The notes under the pieces were generated by a model. That model was given only the letters and a program-made list of their open reading frames with translations. It made no database searches and was not told the DNA's origin. A DNA stretch of 64,000 bases, taken from assembly GCF_000060285.1 (NCBI RefSeq), contig NC_008555.1, positions 496,001 through 560,000 of the forward strand, given 5' to 3'. The position numbers were made by a program, and so were the translations under genes. This DNA is from Listeria welshimeri serovar 6b str. SLCC5334 (GTDB lineage: Bacteria > Bacillota > Bacilli > Lactobacillales > Listeriaceae). This document shows, one piece after another, positions 23,658-32,299 of this stretch (positions are counted from its first letter, which is position 1; each line of letters begins with the position of its first letter).

Positions 23658-23859
23658 TATTTATACCTCCAAGGATATTTTTTTGAAAAGGCTTACTTCT
23701 TTGTTAGTGACCTTTTCTTCTCACAGTTATAGTATAGGAATATTATGAAAAAATAGCTAGCATTTGGCGAGCTTTAGGTAAGGATTTTCTAAGTAGGAAC
23801 TTGTCACATTTGAGTAACGAGGTGTTACATGATAAAATAAAGTGAAAAGAGGTGCGGAA

Positions 23860-24612
23860 ATGCTTTTTTTGGATAAAAATTTGGAATTAAATGATACGGA
23901 ATTAGATATTTATAATTATATTGTGGCGAATTTAGATAAAGTGGTATATATGCGTATTCGTGATTTGGCGACCGAGGCACACGTTAGTACAACAACCATT
24001 CTACGCTTTTGTCGAAAGTTTGGTTGTAATGGTTTTTCGGAGTTTCGTGTGAAATTACAGCTTTATTTGGAAGAGCAGAAGTTGGCGCAAATTGATATGG
24101 CGGATGAAACAACTTATATTGATTTTCTGAAACGGACGGCTCAACCGGAGTTCAAAGCACAAATTCAAAATGCGGTAGATATTCTTCGGGACCGGGAACT
24201 TGTTTTATTCGCCGGGGTAGGTTCATCAGGTGTCATTGCTGAATATGGTGCGATTTATTTTTCATCTTTATTTACTTTGGCGCTACATATTGAAGACCCG
24301 CTCAATCATCCTTTTTACCATTTATCGAGTAAATTATCGGATAAAATCTGTATGATTGCGATTTCGGTGGAAGGGGAAAATGAAGATATTATCCGCTATA
24401 TTCACCAATTGAAGGCGCAAAACTGTAAAGTGATTTCTATTACAAACAGCGCTAAATCCACTATTGCCAGACTTTCTGACGCGAATATCGCTTATTATAT
24501 CAATAAGGAAATGTATCAAGAAGCCAATATCACCTCCCAATTACCTGCGCTCTATACGATTGAAAATATTGCCCGGGAAATAAGGACGCAGATTGATAAA
24601 GAAAAGATGTAA
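23860..24612 (+). CDS. RpiR-family transcriptional regulator
   Basis: A 250-residue regulator with an N-terminal RpiR helix-turn-helix (LATEAHVSTTTILRFCRKFGCNGFSEF, residues about 35-62) and a SIS phosphosugar-binding domain (VGSSGVIAEYGAIYF and SVEGENEDIIRYI). It is divergent from the GH4 gene and probably senses a phosphosugar in that pathway. I use ATG 23860, which follows AGAGGTG; a GTG at 23842 precedes the ribosome site. The 202-base divergent region should contain both promoters and the operator. TGTTACATGATAAAAT lies just before the gene, but I could not define a clear palindrome. Confidence 0.9.
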   Translation: MLFLDKNLELNDTELDIYNYIVANLDKVVYMRIRDLATEAHVSTTTILRFCRKFGCNGFSEFRVKLQLYLEEQKLAQIDMADETTYIDFLKRTAQPEFKAQIQNAVDILRDRELVLFAGVGSSGVIAEYGAIYFSSLFTLALHIEDPLNHPFYHLSSKLSDKICMIAISVEGENEDIIRYIHQLKAQNCKVISITNSAKSTIARLSDANIAYYINKEMYQEANITSQLPALYTIENIAREIRTQIDKEKM

Positions 24613-24619
24613 GACAGCC

Positions 24620-24652
24620 GTTTTGCTTGGATTTCCGAGCAAAACTTTTTTT
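24620..24652 (+). terminator. Terminator after the RpiR gene
   Basis: The stem GTTTTGCT/AGCAAAAC with a ten-base loop is followed by T7. Confidence 0.85.
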
Positions 24653-24717
24653 GTAACAAAATTGTCACTTACGAAGAATTTTTTTATTTGCTACGATAGT
24701 TCTTTGGAGGTGAAATT

Positions 24718-25161
24718 ATGTACAGTAATAAGAAGGAAAAGGTCGTTTTTACACTGATTATGTGTTCTTTAATGATTTTATGTATGAGCTCTTATAATAT
24801 TTTTCTTGAAAATGGTATTGGTGCGAATTCTTTTATAATTATTTTAAAAGCATTTGTTCCGTTTCTTTTTATCGGATTTTTATTAGACTTTTTTATTGTT
24901 GGGAAAATTGCGGCGCGACTGCAGTCTTTCTTAGTAAGTGAAGATGCTTCGAAATTTAAAAAGATTATTATGATGCAATTATTAATGGTTACATTTATGT
25001 GTGTGCTTATGTCGGCGCTTAGTTTAATTGTGAATCAAGGTGAATGGAGCCATCTAGGTGTTCTTATTTTACGCAATTATTTTGTCGCATTATTTTTGCA
25101 AATCTTTATTGTTTCCCCATTTGTTCGGTTAATTAGTCCGCGAATTTTTGCTCTTTTGTAA
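24718..25161 (+). CDS. DUF2798 family membrane protein
   Basis: A 147-residue membrane protein with four predicted helices arranged as two similar halves. Each half has a conserved helix start (MYSNKKEKVVFTLIMCSLMILCM; KKIIMMQLLMVTFMCVLMSALSL) and a following hydrophobic helix ending in FIVGKIA or FIVSPFVR. This duplicated pattern fits DUF2798. The function is unknown. A perfect TTGGAGGTGAAATT ribosome site precedes the ATG. It is separated from the RpiR gene by a terminator and ends at a bidirectional terminator facing sulP. Confidence 0.8.
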   Translation: MYSNKKEKVVFTLIMCSLMILCMSSYNIFLENGIGANSFIIILKAFVPFLFIGFLLDFFIVGKIAARLQSFLVSEDASKFKKIIMMQLLMVTFMCVLMSALSLIVNQGEWSHLGVLILRNYFVALFLQIFIVSPFVRLISPRIFALL

Positions 25162-25165
25162 AAAT

Positions 25166-25207
25166 AAAAAACGCTTAGTCGAGTTTTTGACCCGGCTAAG
25201 CGTTTTG
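25166..25207. terminator. Bidirectional terminator
   Basis: AAAACGCTTAG pairs with CTAAGCGTTTT around a long loop, between convergent genes. Confidence 0.8.
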
Positions 25208-26869
25208 TTATTTATGTTTGGCATGATAAGCATCGAGGGCATCTTCTACCGTTTTCTTCGTATAACCTTCATCAATAATATAACCAAGATCATGTTTTCT
25301 AAAACTTGTTTTTAAATGGTCGATTAAATCAGCGAAGTAATATTCGATTCCCTTGTCATCAAGCCATTTTAGCAAGTCTTTCATTGATTCTGTTGCTGTT
25401 GTATCAATGTTAATAATAGCGCTAGATTCAAAAATAACTAATTTCGTATCATCTTGAATAGCTTCTTTTAGGCCATCTGCGAATTTATTAAAATTACCAA
25501 AGAAAAGAGATGCGCTATAACGATAAATGATTACATTAGGTATAGCCTTGGCTTCTGGTTTGCGTTTTAAATCAAAATAACCATGGCGGCCATCAATAAC
25601 TCCTAATACAGCAACCGGTGATTTCATCGAACGACTCACAACATTGATAAATGATAAAATAATTCCAAGTAATACCCCGAAAATAACACCAACTAAAAGT
25701 GTTCCAATTGCAGCAACGATCCAAACAATTGCTTCACGACGGGAAACTCTAAATAACCCTTTTAGAATATCCACATCAATTATTCCGACAAGTGCTGAAA
25801 ATACGATACCGGAAAGAACTGGTTGTGGCATATAATAAAGCAAACCACTTAGGAAAGCTACGATCAACGCGATAATAGATGCAGCAACAATTGATACCAT
25901 TTGTGTTTTACCACGAAATTGTTCGTTAGCAGCAGTTCTAGATACACTGGCACTAGCTGGCGAACATCCAGAAAATGCAGCAACGAAATTAGAAATACCA
26001 TAAGCAAATAGTTCACGATTATCATCAATAGTATATTTGTTTCTCATCGCAAAACTTTCACTTGGTAGAAGAGATCCTGCGAAAGTAGCGATGGCGCAAA
26101 CTAAACCTCCGCCGATAGCAAGTGCCCATGAACTTGCACCAAAATCGGGAAGTGCTAGAGAAGGAAAACCAACTGGGATTTTTCCGACAATATCTACATT
26201 ATATTGATCTAGTTTGAAAAAGTAAGCAGCCATTGTTCCTAAGACTAATACAACTAGCGACATGGGTATTTTAGGTATTACTTTTTTACAAGTGATTACA
26301 ATAATAACTGTAACAACTCCCATGGCAAATGAAATCCAATTAGATTGAAAGAACTGACCAAAAATAATACCTAGACTGGAGAAAAAACTATCTCCACTTT
26401 CTTTTAATCCCATTATTTTAGGTATTTGCCCCATAATGATGGAAACACTAAGCCCAGAAATGAATCCACTAAGAACTGGAGCCGATATGTATTTGGCAAA
26501 ACGGCCTAACTTCAATATGGAGAAGAGAACTAAAAATATTGCACAAAAGAATGCTAGGATTGGAGCGAGCGCGATAGCTTCTTTGGATCCTGCCGCAAGA
26601 CCAGCTGTCCCAAGTATGATGGAGCCTGTAATTGCACTTGCAGTTGCATCAATCCCAAAGATTAATTGCGGTGAACTAGCAAAAATAATATATGCTAAAA
26701 CCGGCAAAAAGGATGCATATAATCCATATATAGGTGGAAGTCCTGCTACTTGTGCATACCCCATCGCAACAGGAATTGTTAGTGCAGCAACACCAACACC
26801 TGAAATAACATCATTTCGTAAATAGGATGCTTTATACCCATTTAATGAAAGCAAGACGTGTTTAAACAT
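25208..26869 (-). CDS. SulP-family anion transporter with STAS domain
   Basis: A 553-residue SLC26/SulP transporter. The membrane part (residues about 15-410) has TIPVAMGYAQVAGLPPIYGLYASFLP in the first helices, the most conserved stretch of the family, and GCSPASASVSRTAAN later. A C-terminal STAS domain (about 440-545) includes VIIYRYSASLFFGNFNKF and ESSAIINIDTTATESMKDL. It could move sulfate, bicarbonate or dicarboxylates; the name sulfate permease should not be taken literally. It has its own AGGGAGG ribosome site and is not in an operon. Confidence 0.92.
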   Translation of the reverse strand: MFKHVLLSLNGYKASYLRNDVISGVGVAALTIPVAMGYAQVAGLPPIYGLYASFLPVLAYIIFASSPQLIFGIDATASAITGSIILGTAGLAAGSKEAIALAPILAFFCAIFLVLFSILKLGRFAKYISAPVLSGFISGLSVSIIMGQIPKIMGLKESGDSFFSSLGIIFGQFFQSNWISFAMGVVTVIIVITCKKVIPKIPMSLVVLVLGTMAAYFFKLDQYNVDIVGKIPVGFPSLALPDFGASSWALAIGGGLVCAIATFAGSLLPSESFAMRNKYTIDDNRELFAYGISNFVAAFSGCSPASASVSRTAANEQFRGKTQMVSIVAASIIALIVAFLSGLLYYMPQPVLSGIVFSALVGIIDVDILKGLFRVSRREAIVWIVAAIGTLLVGVIFGVLLGIILSFINVVSRSMKSPVAVLGVIDGRHGYFDLKRKPEAKAIPNVIIYRYSASLFFGNFNKFADGLKEAIQDDTKLVIFESSAIINIDTTATESMKDLLKWLDDKGIEYYFADLIDHLKTSFRKHDLGYIIDEGYTKKTVEDALDAYHAKHK

Positions 26870-27039
26870 AAGTTCCTCCCTTAAAACATAGTAATAATCT
26901 TATTCTACACTATTATAGTAATTATGGAAATCTTATAGTATTTACCCGTTTTAAGATAGAACAATCATTGCTAAATTAGGTTAGTTACAATTATTTAAAC
27001 GATGGACTTACTTTCCTTCATTAGAAAAACAATAACCAG

Positions 27040-27082
27040 AAAAGTCCGCGATTTCTTTAGATGGAAATCGCGGACTTTTTTA
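27040..27082. terminator. Terminator near the MerR gene
   Basis: The perfect 15-pair stem AAAAGTCCGCGATTT/AAATCGCGGACTTTT, with T residues on the minus side, serves the MerR gene. Confidence 0.88.
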
Positions 27083-27820
27083 ATTGTTTTTCGCATAAAT
27101 TGCCATTGCTGATTTTAAAAATATAGCAAGGCCGTCACCAAACTGATCGATATTCTTTTTGAAGCGTTCATCTGCTACGTACATTTCTCCTAAACTAGCA
27201 AATGCTTCCAGTGAATAAATATTTCCATGTGTGTCATTTAAGTAGTGGAAGAAATGATTCATTGCTTCTTGAGCTACTTCGGATTCAGGAGCGACTGTTC
27301 TAATGGATGCTAAATGACGAAATTCTGCTTCAAAACTTTCTTTTATCGTTTGTTGCTCTTGTTCGTTCATATTATTTACACGTTCATTTGCTTTGTCTAC
27401 TACTTTATCTCCCCATAGTTTTCGTGCTTCTTCTTCATAGGGATTGTTTGAAAAATCAAATCCGGTAAATTTTTCTTCATTTGTCATGGTTATTTCTCCT
27501 TTTTGATTCTTGATGGTTTGATCGAGTGTATTAAGCATGGCTTCGATTCTCTGCTTTTTCTCTACTAACAAATGACGTTGTAAAGTTAAAGCGACCTTTT
27601 TATCAAAAGAAGGATCATCAAGAATTTGTTTTATTTTTTTCAAAGGGAAATCAAGTTCTTTAAAGAAAAGAATTTGTTGTAATTTGTCGACATCATTTTC
27701 GGAGTAAATACGATAACCGTTCCATTCGTCTTTTTGCGGGACGAGTAGCCCGATTTTGTCGTAGTGGTGAAGCGTGCGCACACTTACACTAGTAAGTTCA
27801 GCTAATTCTTTTGTTTGCAT
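27080..27820 (-). CDS. MerR-family regulator with TipAS domain
   Basis: A 246-residue regulator. The MerR DNA-binding part is at residues 1-70 ([23 protein letters not shown], then [26 protein letters not shown]), followed by a dimerisation coiled coil to about 112. The C-terminal TipAS-like domain ([19 protein letters not shown] to the end) is known in TipAL and Mta to bind hydrophobic drugs. It probably activates an efflux gene or itself in response to a toxic compound; no pump is adjacent. An AAGGAGGAA ribosome site precedes the ATG. Confidence 0.9.
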   Translation of the reverse strand: MQTKELAELTSVSVRTLHHYDKIGLLVPQKDEWNGYRIYSENDVDKLQQILFFKELDFPLKKIKQILDDPSFDKKVALTLQRHLLVEKKQRIEAMLNTLDQTIKNQKGEITMTNEEKFTGFDFSNNPYEEEARKLWGDKVVDKANERVNNMNEQEQQTIKESFEAEFRHLASIRTVAPESEVAQEAMNHFFHYLNDTHGNIYSLEAFASLGEMYVADERFKKNIDQFGDGLAIFLKSAMAIYAKNN

Positions 27821-27966
27821 AAATGATTCCTCCTTCTGGTTTTCACTATAAGGTATGACGCGACGTAGTAGTCAAGTTTATTTTTGTTTATTATAACGCT
27901 TTTAGTGGAAAAGTGTTACTTAGGAACGAAGTGTCAAAGTTAATTGTAATAAAATAAATAAAACCA

Positions 27967-27995
27967 TGGAAAAACTTACAACATTCTCGTATAAT
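27967..27995 (+). promoter_or_regulatory. Possible promoter of the pss operon
   Basis: TATAAT (27990-27995) with a weak -35 TGGAAA at 17 bases lies about 60 bases before pssA. Confidence 0.45.
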
Positions 27996-28055
27996 GAAGT
28001 GTAAATGTGTCTAATTTGTGAACTTAATTAGCGAGAATAAAAAGGGGATAGCAGC

Positions 28056-29531
28056 ATGACGGGGAAATTAAAATCCATTGGTACGTGGCTATGGCATCAT
28101 CTAACACCGCAAATATTTGCGGTTATTTGTGTTTTTATTATAACGATGATAGCTCTTTTTATACCTCCTTATGTTGGTATGGCTGACAATGGGGACTTTT
28201 TTCGGATATTCTCAAGTAATGGTTTATTTGTTAATAATGCGCATTATGACGCGTTGCAATTTGGGCATTTTGTGAAAGAATTTGGGATTTATCAATACTT
28301 TAATGAAAATCAAGTCGCTATATACTCGTCACAAAGTATTTTTATTCAGATGGCGATTCTTTTAAATAAGCTTTTTTGGTCGAGTACTGTTTTTGACGTG
28401 CGTTTTTTAGGTGGATTACAACTGGCACTTCTTTTGCCAGCTATTTATTTGTTAGTAGCAGGTTTAACGGTAAAAATGAAAGGCTGGTCGGGATATGTTG
28501 TTGCTGGGTTAACGGTGTTTATTTTTGCGGACACTGCTTATACAGCTTATTTTAACTCGTTTTTCAGTGAAGGACTTATTTTGATTATGATGCTGTATAT
28601 TTCAGCAGGTTTTTTACTTTTATATCAGCATAAATACAATGATTATGCGATGTTAGGCTTGATTTTTGTAGCCTCTCTCATTTTAATTACTGCTAAACAG
28701 CAAAATGCGCCGATTGCGGTTGTTATTGCGGTTTGCGGAATACTTGTGTTTTTTATTCGGAAAAACCGTGCATTTCGTATTTCTGCTGCGGCTACTTTTT
28801 TTGTTATTTTCTTAAGTGGAGTGGTGATGTACGCATTTATTCCTGGTGAATTTGTGACAATAAATCAGTATCAAACAATGACTCGCGGGGTGTTACTTGA
28901 TTCAGAAAACCCAGAAAAATCACTTGAGGAAATGGGAATGAATTCTGAATTCGCTTTACTGAAAGGAACCAACTTTTACCAAAAGTACAAAATGGTAGAT
29001 TTGGATTCTGAACTAATGGAAAAGGAATTTTATCCTAATTATAATTTTGTAACGGTTTTAAGCTATTATTTGGAAAATCCAAAACAATTCGGGAAAATGC
29101 TTGATTTATCCGCGCAAAATAGTTTTTCGATAAGACCATTTGAGATGGGGAATTTTGAAAAAAATGCGGGTTATCGTTTTAAAGAGAAAACACACTTTTT
29201 CTCTGTTTATAGTGATGTAAAAGAAAAATTTGCTCCGGCGAAATTCAGCTTTTTAATTTTATGGGCGCTTGTTTTTCTAATTAGTTATGGTATAAATGCG
29301 TTTAAACAGTTCAGGGAGAAGAATATTCGAGGGACGCTTTTATTTGATTTAGTCGTCTTATTGATTGGTTCAGGATTCGCGGTGATTTTGGTGACAATAG
29401 TTGGAGACGGAGAAGCGGACTTAACAAAGCATAATTTCTTATTCAATGTTTGTTTTGATTTGACGATATTGATTGGTGCGGCTTCATTGCTGGAAGGATA
29501 CTTGAAGAGAAGAGGTGAGCAGAATGCGTAA
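28056..29531 (+). CDS. pssA: PssA, exopolysaccharide operon membrane protein
   Basis: A 491-residue polytopic membrane protein with about ten helices and a large outside loop (residues about 265-395). It opens the five-gene operon that in L. monocytogenes makes a c-di-GMP-controlled exopolysaccharide. No glycosyltransferase signature is obvious; motifs such as MADNGDFFRIF after helix 1 resemble membrane enzymes acting on lipid-linked sugars, and its exact role is not established. AAAGGGGAT precedes the ATG. The 3' end overlaps pssB by a few codons, showing translational coupling. Assignment rests on operon order and on the clear identity of the downstream genes. Confidence 0.85.
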   Translation: MTGKLKSIGTWLWHHLTPQIFAVICVFIITMIALFIPPYVGMADNGDFFRIFSSNGLFVNNAHYDALQFGHFVKEFGIYQYFNENQVAIYSSQSIFIQMAILLNKLFWSSTVFDVRFLGGLQLALLLPAIYLLVAGLTVKMKGWSGYVVAGLTVFIFADTAYTAYFNSFFSEGLILIMMLYISAGFLLLYQHKYNDYAMLGLIFVASLILITAKQQNAPIAVVIAVCGILVFFIRKNRAFRISAAATFFVIFLSGVVMYAFIPGEFVTINQYQTMTRGVLLDSENPEKSLEEMGMNSEFALLKGTNFYQKYKMVDLDSELMEKEFYPNYNFVTVLSYYLENPKQFGKMLDLSAQNSFSIRPFEMGNFEKNAGYRFKEKTHFFSVYSDVKEKFAPAKFSFLILWALVFLISYGINAFKQFREKNIRGTLLFDLVVLLIGSGFAVILVTIVGDGEADLTKHNFLFNVCFDLTILIGAASLLEGYLKRRGEQNA

Positions 29532-31023
29532 AAAAATCGTTATAAGTATTCTGCTTGCATTCGTATTTTTTATAGTTAATGAACATCCTGTTACAGCAAA
29601 AGCAGATAATGATGTGGTCGTTTTTTATGATAGTTTGGCAAAAGGAACGGATAATGAGGGGAATATGGACTCGTTACTTCGAATGTTAAATACTTTAGGT
29701 AAACGAGTGACTACTTATTCTTGGGAAGAAAACCCGGATTTAAGTCAAGCGAGTGAAATTATCGTCCTTCAAAATAAAAAGGACGGTTTAACGAAGGAAT
29801 GGGCGGAAAAATTAACGGAAAACAAGGCAAAAATTGCATACATAGGCTCGAATCCACCAGCTTTCTTGATTAATCAATTACAATTGAAAACGAAAGCTAT
29901 TACAGATTCATCCATTACAATTCAAACCGAATCAGGGCTAGCAGGAAAACCACAACTAGTGAACGAAATAGAACTCATTACCACTTATAAAGGAGAAGGT
30001 TTTGGCAAAATAGATGCTGCTGAGAATGGTGAAGCAGTTTATGGTGTTCGAGAGGGGAACTATGCTTATACACCAATATTTCAAGAGCACAATACGAGCG
30101 AATTTGCCTTAATGGATTTGCTAAAAGCAGTATTCGAAATAAAAGCTTCTTCTAATCAATACGTCCTTATAAAGGATATAAACCCATTTGTCGATTTTGA
30201 TTTGCTGAAAAAAACAGCAGATACTTTTTATGAACAAGGGGTACCATTTATTGTAAGCGCAGGGCCGATTTTTTATAATCAAGATTTTCAAGCGGCCAAA
30301 AATTATGCGGAGATTATAAGATATGTTCAGGCGAAAAACGGCACTATTATGATGAATGTTCCCGCTGTCACTTACGGAGATAGTCCGGCTGGAGAACTTG
30401 AAGGAATCGTACAAAAATCACTACACTTCTTTGCGGAAAATGATGTGGCGGCACTTGGGGTTACGGCGGAACTTTATTGGAATTTTGATAAAGTATATGG
30501 TTTAGAAGGTTTTGCTCCCTTTAATACAGGAATTTTACTGCCAAATCAAAAAATTATTCATACAACGAAAAAGAATAATGGTAGCGCATTTGAAATATCT
30601 CCTTATAGTGTGGCGAGCGATTTTTACATGACTATAACAGATGGAAAGGATTTTCCGGTTGATATCGCTGTCACATATTCGTTCTTTAAAAATGAGAAAG
30701 AAATAAAAGCGGCAGCAGATGAACTAGCAAACAAAAATATTAGTGATTTCAGGTTCAAAGACCACGGAGTAAAAACAAACCAAGATACGCTAGAATCGAC
30801 TGCGGGCTCTTTATATATTAATAATCAATCAGTAACACTTGATGGTGATTTAAAATATATCAAAACTACTAAAAATAAAATGCAAAAACAAGCTGGGAGT
30901 TTAGAAGGGTTTTTCGGTTATCAAAACACTTTTTTCACGATAGTTATTGTGCTTTCGCTTGGGATTATTGGAATTTTATTTGTCTTTGGATACCGGCTTT
31001 ATATGAAAAAATATATGAAATGA
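29524..31023 (+). CDS. pssB: PssB, DUF2334-like exported protein of the pss operon
   Basis: An approximately 499-residue protein with an N-terminal signal (IVISILLAFVFFIVNEHPVTAKA) and a C-terminal membrane helix before KKYMK, so the body faces outside. The middle contains YVLIKDINPFVDFDLLKKTADTFYEQGVPFIV and the later MMNVPAVTYG stretch, which fit the DUF2334 (polysaccharide-deacetylase-like barrel) family. The usual deacetylase HxxxH is not evident, so hydrolysis of polymer bonds rather than deacetylation is possible. ATG 29524 follows AGAGGTG; the GTG at 29515 lies inside that site. pssC starts ten bases after the stop. Confidence 0.85.
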   Translation: MRKKIVISILLAFVFFIVNEHPVTAKADNDVVVFYDSLAKGTDNEGNMDSLLRMLNTLGKRVTTYSWEENPDLSQASEIIVLQNKKDGLTKEWAEKLTENKAKIAYIGSNPPAFLINQLQLKTKAITDSSITIQTESGLAGKPQLVNEIELITTYKGEGFGKIDAAENGEAVYGVREGNYAYTPIFQEHNTSEFALMDLLKAVFEIKASSNQYVLIKDINPFVDFDLLKKTADTFYEQGVPFIVSAGPIFYNQDFQAAKNYAEIIRYVQAKNGTIMMNVPAVTYGDSPAGELEGIVQKSLHFFAENDVAALGVTAELYWNFDKVYGLEGFAPFNTGILLPNQKIIHTTKKNNGSAFEISPYSVASDFYMTITDGKDFPVDIAVTYSFFKNEKEIKAAADELANKNISDFRFKDHGVKTNQDTLESTAGSLYINNQSVTLDGDLKYIKTTKNKMQKQAGSLEGFFGYQNTFFTIVIVLSLGIIGILFVFGYRLYMKKYMK

Positions 31024-31033
31024 GGTGAAATAA

Positions 31034-32284
31034 ATGGTTGTTGCAGATTATTTAGCATTATTCGCAGTGATATGTATTTGGGGACTTTTGCTCATTAATA
31101 TCGTATTAATCGTTGCGGGATACGTCTATTATTTAAAAAATGAAGCGCGTAAAGTACCTGAAATACCAGCGGAAGTACCATTTGTTTCCATCATGGTGCC
31201 GGCTCATAATGAAGGAAAAGTCATCGTGAAGACAGTAGAGTCACTTCTTGCTTTTGATTATCCTAAAGATTGCTACGAAATTATTGTCATTAATGATAAT
31301 TCCTCGGATAATAGCGCAGAGCTTTTAGCGGCCATTCAAGCGAAAAATCCGACACGCTTGTTAAAAATTATTAACACGGATAACATCACGGGAGGAAAAG
31401 GGAAATCAAACGCGCTTAATATTGGTTTTGCTGAAAGTCGCGGGGAACTTGTGGCGATTTATGATGCGGATAATACGCCAGAACGGCAGGCGCTAAGAAT
31501 TCTTGTTGGCGAGATTACGAATGATGCAAAACTTGGCGCAGTTATTGGTAAATTTAGAACGCGAAATCGAGATGCTAGCTGGTTAACACGCTTTATAAAT
31601 ATAGAAACGTTGAGCTTTCAGTGGATGGCTCAAGCCGGCAGATGGGCACTTTTCAAACTCTGCACAATTCCTGGTACCAATTTTATTGTGAGAAGATCGC
31701 TCTTAGAAGAAATTGGTGGTTGGGATGTGAAAGCTGTCGCGGAAGATACCGAGATTAGTTTTCGGATTTATATGATGGGTTACCGAATCAAATTCCAAGC
31801 GAAGGCTGTGACATGGGAACAAGAACCACAAACATTGCCAGTCTGGTTCAAACAACGATCAAGATGGGCAAAAGGCAATATTTATGTGATTTTGAAAAAC
31901 GTACCACTACTTTTCAAACGAGAAGGTAGACGCGTTCGATTTGATATTTTGTACTTTTTATCGATTTACTTTTTACTCTTAACTTCCTTGATTGTAAGTG
32001 ATATTTTACTCGTATTATATGCGCTTGGACTTGTACATACAACGCTTGCTGGTCTTAGCGGGGCGCTGTGGTTACTAGCTATTTTACTTTTTGTCGCAGG
32101 TACCTTTATTACTTTGACCACTGAAAAAGGGGAAATTAGTTTTTCAAATTTGTTATTTATTTTATTGATGTATGTGACTTATTGCCAACTTTGGATGGTG
32201 GTCGCCGCATATGGATTCTTTATTTTCTTAAAAGATACTGTACTAAAAAGAGAAACAAAATGGTATAAAACCGAGCGTTTCTAA
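31034..32284 (+). CDS. pssC: PssC, processive GT2 glycosyltransferase
   Basis: A 416-residue membrane synthase of the cellulose/PgaC type. One N-terminal helix is followed by a GT2 domain with NDNSSDN, the DxD-like YDADN, the catalytic-base region AEDTEISFR and the QRSRW acceptor motif (Q/RxxRW). Three C-terminal helices form the export channel. It polymerises the exopolysaccharide from a nucleotide sugar at the cytosolic face. No PilZ domain is present; c-di-GMP control should come through PssE. A GAGGTG site precedes the ATG and pssD follows after 15 bases. Confidence 0.92.
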   Translation: MVVADYLALFAVICIWGLLLINIVLIVAGYVYYLKNEARKVPEIPAEVPFVSIMVPAHNEGKVIVKTVESLLAFDYPKDCYEIIVINDNSSDNSAELLAAIQAKNPTRLLKIINTDNITGGKGKSNALNIGFAESRGELVAIYDADNTPERQALRILVGEITNDAKLGAVIGKFRTRNRDASWLTRFINIETLSFQWMAQAGRWALFKLCTIPGTNFIVRRSLLEEIGGWDVKAVAEDTEISFRIYMMGYRIKFQAKAVTWEQEPQTLPVWFKQRSRWAKGNIYVILKNVPLLFKREGRRVRFDILYFLSIYFLLLTSLIVSDILLVLYALGLVHTTLAGLSGALWLLAILLFVAGTFITLTTEKGEISFSNLLFILLMYVTYCQLWMVVAAYGFFIFLKDTVLKRETKWYKTERF

Positions 32285-32299
32285 AAAGGAGAGTGCCTA